Below are positions 41,959-49,000 of a DNA stretch of 64,000 nucleotides, piece after piece (position 1 is the stretch's first letter; each line of letters starts with the position of its first letter). This DNA comes from Streptomyces bathyalis (GTDB lineage: Bacteria > Actinomycetota > Actinomycetes > Streptomycetales > Streptomycetaceae): NCBI RefSeq assembly GCF_015910445.1, contig NZ_CP048882.1, forward strand, positions 7,189,501 to 7,253,500. Reading direction: 5' to 3'. The notes beneath the pieces are model-generated. The model saw only the letters and a program-made list of their open reading frames with translations, did no database searches and was not told the DNA's origin. The position numbers and the translations under genes are program-made.

Positions 41959-43164
41959 ATGGGTGAATCCCTCAACACCGTCACGACGATGCCGACGGCG
42001 CGGCAGGCCGGCTGCCCCTTCGACCCACCGGCAGAGCTGATCGACGCCCACCGGCACGCCCCTATCAGCCGCTACACCTTTCCCGGCGGAAAGCCGGGCT
42101 GGCTGATCACCGGGTACGACCTCGTCAGGGCGGTCCTGGCCGACTCGCGGTTCAGTTCACGCAAGGAGCTGATGCTCCATCCGACCATCGACTACGGGGA
42201 CTTCGAGGTCCCCGCGGCGCCGCCCGGCGAGTTCCTGCTCATGGACGAGCCACAGCACAGCCGCTACCGCAAGCCGCTGATGGGCAAGTTCACGGTGCGG
42301 CGGATGCGCCTGCTCACCGAGCGCGTCGAGCAGATCACCGCCGACCATCTGGATGCCATGGAGAAGGCGGGGCCGCCGGCGGACCTGGTGACCGCGTTCG
42401 CGAGGCCCGTGCCCGCCATCGTGATCTGCGAGCTGCTCGGTGTGCCGTACCAGGACCGGGGGTCCTTCCAGGAGCAGGTCGACTCGTTCATGAACGGGGA
42501 GACGAGCGACGAGGACCTGATGACGGCCTACGCCGCGACCCAGGACTACCTCGCGCAGCTGGTGGCCGCGAAACGCGCGAACCCCACCGACGACATACTC
42601 AGCGACCTCACCGACAGCGATCTGAACGACGAGGAGCTGCAGGGGATCGCCCTGCTCCTGCTGGCAGCCGGGCTCGACACAACAGCGAACATGCTGGCCC
42701 TCGGGACGTTCGCGCTGCTGCGCAACCCGGAGCAACTCGCCGCGCTCCGCGCCGAACCCGAGCTCGCCGACCGGGCCGTGGAGGAGCTGCTGCGGTATCT
42801 CAGTGTCGCCAAGACTTTCATGAGGACGGCGCTGGAGGATGTCGAGTTGGGCGGCCGGACCATCGAGGCCGGCTCGCGGGTGATCCTTTCGTACAACACC
42901 GCGAACCGTGACCCCGAGCGCTTCACCGATCCCCACGTGCTCGACCTTCGCAGGCAGCACGGCGGACACCTGGCCTTCGGACACGGCATCCACCAGTGCC
43001 TGGGCCAGCAGCTGGCCCGCGTCGAGATGCGCGTCGCGTTCCCCGCGCTGGTCAACCGCTTCCCCACGCTGCGCCTGGCCGTACCGGCCGAAGAGGTCGA
43101 TCTGCGCCCGGAGACGGCGGACATCTACGGCGTCAAGAGCCTCCCCGTCACCTGGGACGCGTGA
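41959..43164 (+). CDS. cytochrome P450 (CYP105-like)
   Basis: A 401-residue soluble P450. LLLAAGLDTTANMLALGTF is the oxygen-activating I helix (AGxDTT), EELLRYLS the ExxR helix, and FGHGIHQCLGQQLARVEM the haem loop with proximal Cys. ATG 41959 fits the GAGGTGAGG site; ATG 41953 is the alternative. It is followed after 3 bases by its ferredoxin. Such pairs oxidise xenobiotics or secondary metabolites; no scaffold-building genes are adjacent, though tailoring of the neighbouring metallophore product cannot be excluded. Confidence 0.93.
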   Translation: MGESLNTVTTMPTARQAGCPFDPPAELIDAHRHAPISRYTFPGGKPGWLITGYDLVRAVLADSRFSSRKELMLHPTIDYGDFEVPAAPPGEFLLMDEPQHSRYRKPLMGKFTVRRMRLLTERVEQITADHLDAMEKAGPPADLVTAFARPVPAIVICELLGVPYQDRGSFQEQVDSFMNGETSDEDLMTAYAATQDYLAQLVAAKRANPTDDILSDLTDSDLNDEELQGIALLLLAAGLDTTANMLALGTFALLRNPEQLAALRAEPELADRAVEELLRYLSVAKTFMRTALEDVELGGRTIEAGSRVILSYNTANRDPERFTDPHVLDLRRQHGGHLAFGHGIHQCLGQQLARVEMRVAFPALVNRFPTLRLAVPAEEVDLRPETADIYGVKSLPVTWDA

Positions 43165-43167
43165 CCC

Positions 43168-43380
43168 ATGAGGATCACTGTGGACGCCGAGCGCTGCATC
43201 GGCGCAGGGATGTGCGCTCTGACCGCCGCCGAGGTCTTCGACCAGGATCCCGACGACGGCCACGTGCTCCTGCTGCGCGCCGAGCCGCCGGCCGTCCACC
43301 GCGCGGCCGCGCAGATGGCTGCCGGTGTCTGTCCCTCCGGGGCGATCACCATCAACGGGCCGGAATCCAGCGGCTCCTAG
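43168..43380 (+). CDS. [3Fe-4S]-type P450 ferredoxin
   Basis: A 70-residue ferredoxin. Cys residues in ERCIGAGMCAL and AGVCPSGAI supply three cluster ligands, with a gap at the fourth position, the usual pattern of 3Fe-4S ferredoxins serving CYP105 enzymes. Starts 4 bases after the P450 stop, so co-translated, and passes electrons to it. A ferredoxin reductase is not in the window. Confidence 0.92.
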   Translation: MRITVDAERCIGAGMCALTAAEVFDQDPDDGHVLLLRAEPPAVHRAAAQMAAGVCPSGAITINGPESSGS

Positions 43381-43390
43381 CGCCCTGGGC

Positions 43391-43425
43391 GGCCCGCACG
43401 CGGGCCGAGAGCCCGGGCCGCGTGC
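43391..43425. terminator. strong GC hairpins between convergent ferredoxin and peptidase genes
   Basis: GGCCCG-CACG-CGGGCC (43391-43406) forms a local hairpin, and GCACGCGG (43396-43403) can alternatively pair with CCGCGTGC (43418-43425). Position in a 52-base convergent gap supports bidirectional termination. Confidence 0.55.
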
Positions 43426-43432
43426 CCGGCTG

Positions 43433-44689
43433 TCAGCTCTCGGCCGCCACCCGGATGATCGAACGGACCTGATCGATGATGTCCTGCCGGTTCTGGAGGA
43501 ACTCCGGGTCGGTGATCTTGCCTGTGGCCGGGTCGGTGTTGCCCTGGCCGAACTCGAGGACGGGGGTGTGCACATGGCCGCCGGGAATGTTCAGGCCGAG
43601 CCGGTCGCGCAGCAGCGTCGCACGGTACGCGATCTCGTTGGACAGGTAGTCCCCGCCGCCGCCCTCACGTGCGGTGGAGCCCTCGGTCGGACCGTCCGGC
43701 CGCGTCACCGGCTCGGTCTCGCCCGCCGGGATCTCGACCACCTCCGTGTTGTCCTTCACCGGGAAGCGGCCCGTCGGGGCGGACACGATGTCCTGGTAGG
43801 GAAGCGTGGTGGTCGTCCACTGAGGCTGCGTAGCGGGGTCGGACACCGGGACCGTGCCGGAGGCCGAGATGTTGTCGTTGTCGGGGAAAGTCCCACGCCA
43901 GGCCCCGTTGTTGCGCTCGACGTCGAACTGGCCGGGCCTGCCCTGGCTGACGGTGGTGAACAGGTCCACCCCCGGCAGATGCGGACGCAGGGTCCGCTCG
44001 ACCGTTCCGCGGGCGAAGTCCTCCCAGCGCACGGGGAACATGGCCGTCTCGATTCTGACCGGACCCGCCTTGGTGCGCAGCACCGTGCCGTCCAGCGCAA
44101 GCGCGTTGGCCCCGGACGGATTGCTGATCCGGATGTCCTCATCCAGCGTGAACGGGTCGAAGCCGGTGACCAGCATCCGCTTCGTGCCCTTGTCCTTACC
44201 GCCCGCGAAGTCGATGGCATCCTGACCGCGAGAGCTCTGCTCCAGCCGGTCACGCAGGGCCGAACGCTGCGCATCCGGGAGACCGAAGCCGGGCTGCCAC
44301 TGCCGCAGCGCCCCCGTCATCCCCAACCGCGCCCAGTACAAGGGCCGGTCATCAGCGCGGCTCAGGTCCCCGCCCGCAGGGCCACGTCCCTGGGCCCGGT
44401 CCACCGCGCGCTGCCACAGCCGCTGCCCGTGCCGCACGACCAGCTTCTCCGCCTCGGCGTAGGAGTCCGCGCCGCACAGGGCCCGGGTGAACTCCGAAGC
44501 CACCGGGTCGAAACCGGAACGCTGCAGGATCTCTTGCGGCACCGCCCTGGCCAAGCGCTGCTCCTCCACGGTCAGTTGTACCGAGGGATCCGTACACCCG
44601 GCGGGCTGCTGCTCGGCCAGCGCAGGGGTCATGGGCAAGGCAGCGCTCACGACAACTACCGCGGCCAGCTGTGCGCGCAGTGTTCGCAT
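43433..44689 (-). CDS. secreted pyroglutamyl-peptidase (C15)-like protein with Ser at the catalytic Cys position
   Basis: A 418-residue protein. ATG 44689 follows GAGGAGATCCGG. Residues 1-26 form a Sec signal (MRTLRAQLAAVVVVSAALPM, cleavage near ALA-EQ). Residues 40-165 are an unassigned helical domain. The C15 peptidase fold starts at LVTGFDPF (173-180), a hallmark. The usual Glu is Glu258 in FDVERN. The segment aligned with the catalytic YxCN motif reads DYLSNEIAY, giving Ser350 instead of Cys. His372/His374 lie in GGHVHTP, where catalytic His is expected. It may use Ser, have another function, or be inactive. An insert at about 315-345 is rich in Glu, Thr and Gly. Confidence 0.75.
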   Translation of the reverse strand: MRTLRAQLAAVVVVSAALPMTPALAEQQPAGCTDPSVQLTVEEQRLARAVPQEILQRSGFDPVASEFTRALCGADSYAEAEKLVVRHGQRLWQRAVDRAQGRGPAGGDLSRADDRPLYWARLGMTGALRQWQPGFGLPDAQRSALRDRLEQSSRGQDAIDFAGGKDKGTKRMLVTGFDPFTLDEDIRISNPSGANALALDGTVLRTKAGPVRIETAMFPVRWEDFARGTVERTLRPHLPGVDLFTTVSQGRPGQFDVERNNGAWRGTFPDNDNISASGTVPVSDPATQPQWTTTTLPYQDIVSAPTGRFPVKDNTEVVEIPAGETEPVTRPDGPTEGSTAREGGGGDYLSNEIAYRATLLRDRLGLNIPGGHVHTPVLEFGQGNTDPATGKITDPEFLQNRQDIIDQVRSIIRVAAES

Positions 44690-44735
44690 CCGGATCTCCT
44701 CAGTTGGCATCGTCGACTTGGATGAGGCGAGAGTT

Positions 44736-44761
44736 CGGTGCAGCGATCGGTGGCTGCACCG
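44736..44761. promoter_or_regulatory. 9-bp inverted repeat upstream of the C15-like gene
   Basis: CGGTGCAGC (44736-44744) and GCTGCACCG (44753-44761) are perfect arms with an 8-base spacer, 47 bases before the peptidase start and 162 beyond the response-regulator stop. It is either an operator for the peptidase gene or a terminator of the two-component operon. Confidence 0.45.
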
Positions 44762-44922
44762 GGGCGCGTGGCCGTGAACCTCCGGGCCCGGGCCGGGTCA
44801 GCGGTCGAAACACGTCTGCGCTGCCGGGTGCTCAAGGTATCTGGCTCCGGCCTCCAAGTGCAGGTGGGCGGCCCAGAGTTGTTCCTGGGTCGCAACGAGC
44901 GCGGATGAGGCACCGTCGCCGT

Positions 44923-45573
44923 TCAGGCGGTGAGGCCCGCGTCGCGCGCAAGCAGTGCCGCCTGGACGCGGTTGGCGACGTCCAGCGTGGTGAGGATGCG
45001 GCTGACGTGGGCCTTGACGGTGCTCTCGCGCATTCCGAGGCCGGTGGCGATGTCGGCGTTGGTGTCGCCCCTGCTGAGCAGCGCCAGCACCTCGCGTTCG
45101 CGGGGCGTGAGCTGCTCGATCCGGGTACGTGCGGCGGCCGCTCGGGGCCGGCTGGTCGCGTGATAGCGGTCGATGAGGCGGCGGGCCGCGGCAGGGTGAA
45201 GCATGGCCGAGCCGGCGGCGACGAGGTGGACGGCGCGCAGGATCTCGGCCGGGTCGGTGTCCTTGAGCAGGAAGGCGTCGGCTCCGGCGGCGAGCGCGTT
45301 GTAGACGTACTCGTCGAGGTCGAAGGTGGTCAGCGTGATCACCTTCGGGGGGTGGGGGAGGGCACGGAGACGGGTGGTGGCGGCGATGCCGTCCATGCGT
45401 GGCATGCGGACGTCGACCAGAGCGACATCGACGCGGTGGGCCCTGGCCAGTTCGACCGCATGCACGCCGTCGGATGCCTGGGCGGCGACCTCGATGCCGT
45501 CGTCGCCGTGGAGGAGGTCGGTCAGACCGAGACGGACCAGGGCATCGTCATCGACGATCATGACGCGGATCAT
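44923..45573 (-). CDS. NarL/DesR-type response regulator
   Basis: A 216-residue regulator. Receiver domain 1-120: IVDDDALVR acidic pocket, phospho-acceptor Asp in ALVDVRMPRMDG (near 54), Thr in ITLTTF and Lys in LLKDTDP. LuxR-type helix-turn-helix 150-210: LTPREREVLALLSRGDTNAD, IATGLGMRESTVKAHVSRIL. It overlaps the kinase gene by four bases. Likely target: the palindrome at 46763-46782. Confidence 0.94.
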   Translation of the reverse strand: MIRVMIVDDDALVRLGLTDLLHGDDGIEVAAQASDGVHAVELARAHRVDVALVDVRMPRMDGIAATTRLRALPHPPKVITLTTFDLDEYVYNALAAGADAFLLKDTDPAEILRAVHLVAAGSAMLHPAAARRLIDRYHATSRPRAAAARTRIEQLTPREREVLALLSRGDTNADIATGLGMRESTVKAHVSRILTTLDVANRVQAALLARDAGLTA

Positions 45574-46706
45574 GTACGGATGCCGTTCTGTTCGACGTCT
45601 GTGGGGTGGGGGATGCGGGCGGCGAGGCGCCAGCTGCCGGCGTCGTGAGGCCCGGCGTGCAGACGGCCGCCGAGGGTGGTGACGCGCTCGCGCAGGCCGA
45701 CCAACCCGAAGCCGGAGGAGACGGTCGTCTCCGTCGCGGTACTGCCGGGGCCGTTGGTCACCTCGACGACGGAGACGGGCGGCCCGTAATCGATCCGGAC
45801 GGTCACCTGCGCACCCTCAGCGTGCTTGCGGGCATTCGTCAGGGCTTCCTGAACCAGGCGGTGCACAGCCAGACGGTGAACGGTGGGAGCCTCCCCCGGC
45901 TGCCCGTCGACCGTCATCTCGACCTGCTGCCCTGCTGTTCGGGCCTCGTCGACCAACTCGTGTACGTCGCGCAGGACAGGCGCGGAGGCAGCATCCGCAG
46001 TGGCGTCCCGGGGGCCGTGCAGGGCACCGAGGATGTCCCGAAGGTCGGCCAGGGCGTCTGTGGAGGTGGTGCGCAGCAGGGTGAGGCGTTCCCCGACCAC
46101 CTGGGGCAGCGTGCTGGTCGTGGCGGTCAGTACCCCGGTGTGAAGCGCGATGAGGCTCAGCCGGTGTGCCAGCACATCGTGCATCTCGGCGGCGATCCGG
46201 GAGCGCTCGGCGGCACGGGCGGCCTCCTCCCGCAACTCCCTCTCGATGCGCAGATGTTCCACCTGAGCGTTCAGCACCTTCACCTGACGGCCTCTGCCCG
46301 CCCAGTGCCCGCATCCCACGACCACCAGGAGGAGCAGACTGAAGCGCTCCGTGAACGACGAGGTCGCCGAGGACAGCAGCATCTCGGTGACCAGCACGGC
46401 GGCGCCACAGCCCATGGCCACGACGACGCGGTGGCTTGCTGCCAGGTCGAACAGCGCGATCAGCAGCAGCGGCAGCATCGGCCATCCCCACAAGCCGGTT
46501 GCGGCGGTGGCCAGTAGCGGGGCGAGGAGCCAGTGGGGCCTTCGGACGAGCAGGAACAGTCCGCACAGCACCGCTGCCGCCGTGCCCGGCGTCAGATACC
46601 CGCCATCGGTGGACACGGCGCGGTACTGAACGGCGCCGAAGGTGACCAGCACCACTAGGCCGTAGCGCCCGTATGCGACCCACGAAGAGTGCTCTCTCCA
46701 GCCCAC
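45570..46706 (-). CDS. histidine kinase (HisKA_3, DesK/LiaS-like)
   Basis: A 378-residue membrane kinase. Four or five hydrophobic segments occupy residues 10-135 with very short loops, typical of intramembrane-sensing kinases. RSRIAAEMHDVLAHRLSLIA (around 175) is the HisKA_3 box with the phosphorylated His; NARKHAEGAQVTVRIDYG and SSGFGLVGLRERVTTLGG are the ATPase N and G boxes. It pairs with the response regulator (ATGA overlap) and diverges from the methyltransferase-DedA operon. Membrane or lipid stress is a likely signal (inferred). Confidence 0.93.
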   Translation of the reverse strand: MGWREHSSWVAYGRYGLVVLVTFGAVQYRAVSTDGGYLTPGTAAAVLCGLFLLVRRPHWLLAPLLATAATGLWGWPMLPLLLIALFDLAASHRVVVAMGCGAAVLVTEMLLSSATSSFTERFSLLLLVVVGCGHWAGRGRQVKVLNAQVEHLRIERELREEAARAAERSRIAAEMHDVLAHRLSLIALHTGVLTATTSTLPQVVGERLTLLRTTSTDALADLRDILGALHGPRDATADAASAPVLRDVHELVDEARTAGQQVEMTVDGQPGEAPTVHRLAVHRLVQEALTNARKHAEGAQVTVRIDYGPPVSVVEVTNGPGSTATETTVSSGFGLVGLRERVTTLGGRLHAGPHDAGSWRLAARIPHPTDVEQNGIRT

Positions 46707-46762
46707 CCAGCGATCCTAAGTACCCGGTCAGGAGGTCTTCGTCCGACGACCTTCCATGCTGA

Positions 46763-46782
46763 CCCCCTACTTTCGTAGGGGG
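46763..46782. promoter_or_regulatory. 20-bp inverted repeat, candidate response-regulator operator
   Basis: CCCCCTACTTTCGTAGGGGG: perfect 8-bp arms around TTTC, in the divergent gap between kinase and methyltransferase genes. Centred about 67 bases upstream of the predicted transcription start for the methyltransferase, an activator position. NarL-type regulators bind such TAC..GTA palindromes. Confidence 0.65.
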
Positions 46783-46804
46783 ACGCCGTCGCACAAGGAC
46801 GGAG

Positions 46805-46832
46805 TTGCAGGTGCGGGCCGGCTTCCTAGCGT
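46805..46832 (+). promoter_or_regulatory. candidate promoter giving a leaderless methyltransferase transcript
   Basis: TTGCAG (46805-46810), 16-base spacer, TAGCGT (46827-46832). The -10 ends 7 bases before ATG 46840 and the gene has no ribosome-binding site, so translation probably starts at the 5' end of the mRNA. Confidence 0.5.
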
Positions 46833-46839
46833 CGCAGCC

Positions 46840-47571
46840 ATGAGCCACTCGCCCGCCTCACCCGACCGTATCCCCGCGCAACGGCCCGCCGGGAGCTGGA
46901 CGTTCGTCCTCGAAGCGGCCCGCGACCTGCGCACTGTCGGGGCTGTCGCACCGAGCGGCAGGTCCCTGGCCCGTGCGCTGACCGAGCCGGTGCGCGCACA
47001 GGCGGGACGTCCGCTCAACATCCTTGAGGCGGGAGCCGGGACCGGAGCGGTCACGCGCGCCTTGATCCCACAGCTGTCACAAGGCAGTTGTCTGGATGTC
47101 GTCGAGGCCAACCCACGTTTCGCGGAGCGGCTGCGCGACCTCCTCGCTGCGTATCCGGGCGCGGCGGGACAGCGAGAGCAGATCCGTGTCCACGCCTCGC
47201 ACATCGAGCGTCTGGACACCGATCGGCGCTACGACGTGATCGTCTCCGGCCTGCCGTTCACCAACTTTTCTCCGCACGATGTCGAAGCGATCATGGCCCG
47301 GTATCTGGAACTCCTGTATCCAGGCGGTACTTTGACCTACTTCGCTTACCGGGGCACCCGGCACGCTCGTACCCTGCTGGCGTCCGCAGCACAGGCCCAG
47401 CGGCACCGCGCCGCGGAGGACGTCCTCTCCGACTACCAGCGCCGCTGTGCCACCGGCTGCCGTACGGTGTGGGCCAATCTGCCCCCGGCCACGGTGTGGC
47501 AGCTCAGGCGCCCCGCGAACGGAGTCCGCCGTACGGCTCCGCGGGACGCCGCGGCCGGGGCGAGTCGATGA
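46840..47571 (+). CDS. class I methyltransferase, phospholipid N-methyltransferase-like
   Basis: A 243-residue protein. FVLEAARDLRTVGAVAPSGRSLARALTEP matches the N-terminus of PmtA-like and rRNA-type methyltransferases (membrane-associating helix then SxxLA), NILEAGAGTGAVTRALIP is SAM motif I, DVVEANPRF the ribose site and DVIVSGLPFTNFSP motif IV (GLPF). PmtA enzymes methylate phosphatidylethanolamine on the membrane face, which fits the coupled DedA gene and the membrane-sensing kinase opposite. Function as a lipid methyltransferase is inferred. Confidence 0.82.
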   Translation: MSHSPASPDRIPAQRPAGSWTFVLEAARDLRTVGAVAPSGRSLARALTEPVRAQAGRPLNILEAGAGTGAVTRALIPQLSQGSCLDVVEANPRFAERLRDLLAAYPGAAGQREQIRVHASHIERLDTDRRYDVIVSGLPFTNFSPHDVEAIMARYLELLYPGGTLTYFAYRGTRHARTLLASAAQAQRHRAAEDVLSDYQRRCATGCRTVWANLPPATVWQLRRPANGVRRTAPRDAAAGASR

Positions 47572-48254
47572 CGATCGTGTCCGACACGCTGGGCCAAGTG
47601 CCCGCCGGCGCCGCCTACATGATGGTGACGGTGGCCGTCCTGGCCGAGTCCGTCCTGCTGATCGGTGCCTTCATTCCCACCCTCACACTGCTGCTGACGG
47701 CCGGTGCGCTGGCACAGACCGGGTTCCTGAACCTCCCGTTGGTGATCGCGGCCGCCATGTGCGCCGTGGTCGCGGGGGACTTCGTCGCGCACCGCACGGG
47801 AGGACTGCTCGGCGACCGCCTGCGCACCGGAAGGCTGGGCTGCCGCGTCCCCGCTGCGGCGTGGCGGCGTGCCGAGACCCTGATGGCTCGCTGCGGTGGC
47901 CAGGCCGTCTTTCTCTCCCGCTTCGTTCCGGTGGTCCGCACCGTCACGCCCCACGTTGCCGGTGCCACCCGTCTGCCTTACCGCCGCATCGCCCCTTACA
48001 GCGTCATGGCCGCGTTGCTCTGGGCCACCGCCGAGGCCGGCATCGGATACGCGGCCGCGACGTCACTTCAGCGCGCTCTCGCCGTAGGCCCCGTACTCGC
48101 CGCGGTCGCGGCAACAGGGGCTGGGGCAGCACTGGTATGGGCGAAGATGCGCCGCCGCCGTAGCAGCCGGTCCCAGGCAAGCGGCGCACACGGCCCCGGG
48201 ACCGAATCCCCGGCGCTGCCGTTCCACGCCGTCGCGACGCGCGAAAAGCTATGA
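47568..48254 (+). CDS. DedA-family membrane protein
   Basis: A 228-residue integral membrane protein of the DedA/VTT (SNARE-associated) family. FIPTLTLLLTAGALAQTGFL and AVVAGDFVAHRTGGLLGDRL match the E/G-rich re-entrant region, and QAVFLSRFVPVVRTVTPHVAGATRLPYRRI is the FxxRxxPxxR signature. DedA proteins move lipid carriers or phospholipids across membranes. Its ATG overlaps the methyltransferase stop. The 3' end overlaps the convergent RibD-like gene by 6 bases. Confidence 0.9.
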   Translation: MTIVSDTLGQVPAGAAYMMVTVAVLAESVLLIGAFIPTLTLLLTAGALAQTGFLNLPLVIAAAMCAVVAGDFVAHRTGGLLGDRLRTGRLGCRVPAAAWRRAETLMARCGGQAVFLSRFVPVVRTVTPHVAGATRLPYRRIAPYSVMAALLWATAEAGIGYAAATSLQRALAVGPVLAAVAATGAGAALVWAKMRRRRSSRSQASGAHGPGTESPALPFHAVATREKL

Positions 48255-48839
48255 CGCGGCGGGTACTTGGCTGTTCTCGACACGGAAGCGCAGGTGGGTC
48301 ACGGCCCCGGAGACCGCCCTTCCTTCCGCGGCCAACTGGGCCCGCTCACCGGCGAACAGCGGGGTTCCGCCGCCCAGCAGGATCGGAACGAGGTGGATGT
48401 GGACCTCGTCGAGCAGGCCGGCCGTGAGCAGCTGGCGGGCGACGTCGGCGCCCAGCACCAGAACGTCCTTGCCCCCGGCAGCCTCCCTGGCGCGCTCAAC
48501 CGCCGTCCGCATCCCGTCGAAGACGAACGTCCCGCCGTTGCCGCCGACGAGGTCCTCTCGTGTCCGGTGCGTGACCACGAAGCTCGGTACGCCGGGCCAC
48601 GGCGTACCGCCCCAAGGGCCCAGGCCGAGGTCGAACGTGCGCCGTCCGATGACCGCCGCCCCCACCGCGGCGTCCACTTCCCGGCGTACCGCTGCGTCGA
48701 TCGCGCCCTCCGGCCCTGACCCGGCCATCCATTCGTGCAGCCGTTCCCCGCCGTCCCCCATCGGCTCCGCCTCGCGGACGTTCGGACCGGCCGTGAACCC
48801 GTCCAGGGACACCGACACATCCAGCACGACCTTGCTCAT
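48249..48839 (-). CDS. RibD C-terminal-domain (dihydrofolate-reductase-like) protein
   Basis: A 196-residue NADPH-dependent-reductase-fold protein: KVVLDVSVSLDGFTAGPNV, AAVIGRRTFDLGLGPWGG, PSFVVTHRTREDL, VLVLGADVARQLLTAGLLDEVHIHLVP and GGGTPLFAG are the family blocks. ATG 48839 follows GTGAGGTC. It is similar in type to the gene at 18158-18781 but not close in sequence. Substrate unknown. Stops tail to tail with the DedA gene. Confidence 0.87.
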   Translation of the reverse strand: MSKVVLDVSVSLDGFTAGPNVREAEPMGDGGERLHEWMAGSGPEGAIDAAVRREVDAAVGAAVIGRRTFDLGLGPWGGTPWPGVPSFVVTHRTREDLVGGNGGTFVFDGMRTAVERAREAAGGKDVLVLGADVARQLLTAGLLDEVHIHLVPILLGGGTPLFAGERAQLAAEGRAVSGAVTHLRFRVENSQVPAAS

Positions 48840-49000
48840 CGCTGACCTCACCCCACCTGGGCGCCGCCGCCCGGCGCCGTCACGAGATGGTTGCAGACCG
48901 GCAAGGACTTTCAAATACGACATGACTGACATGGATGGCGCAGACGGAGCGGAACGGGGCGCCAGCATGAGCCCAGGTGACCCGCGAGTTGACTCCGAGG

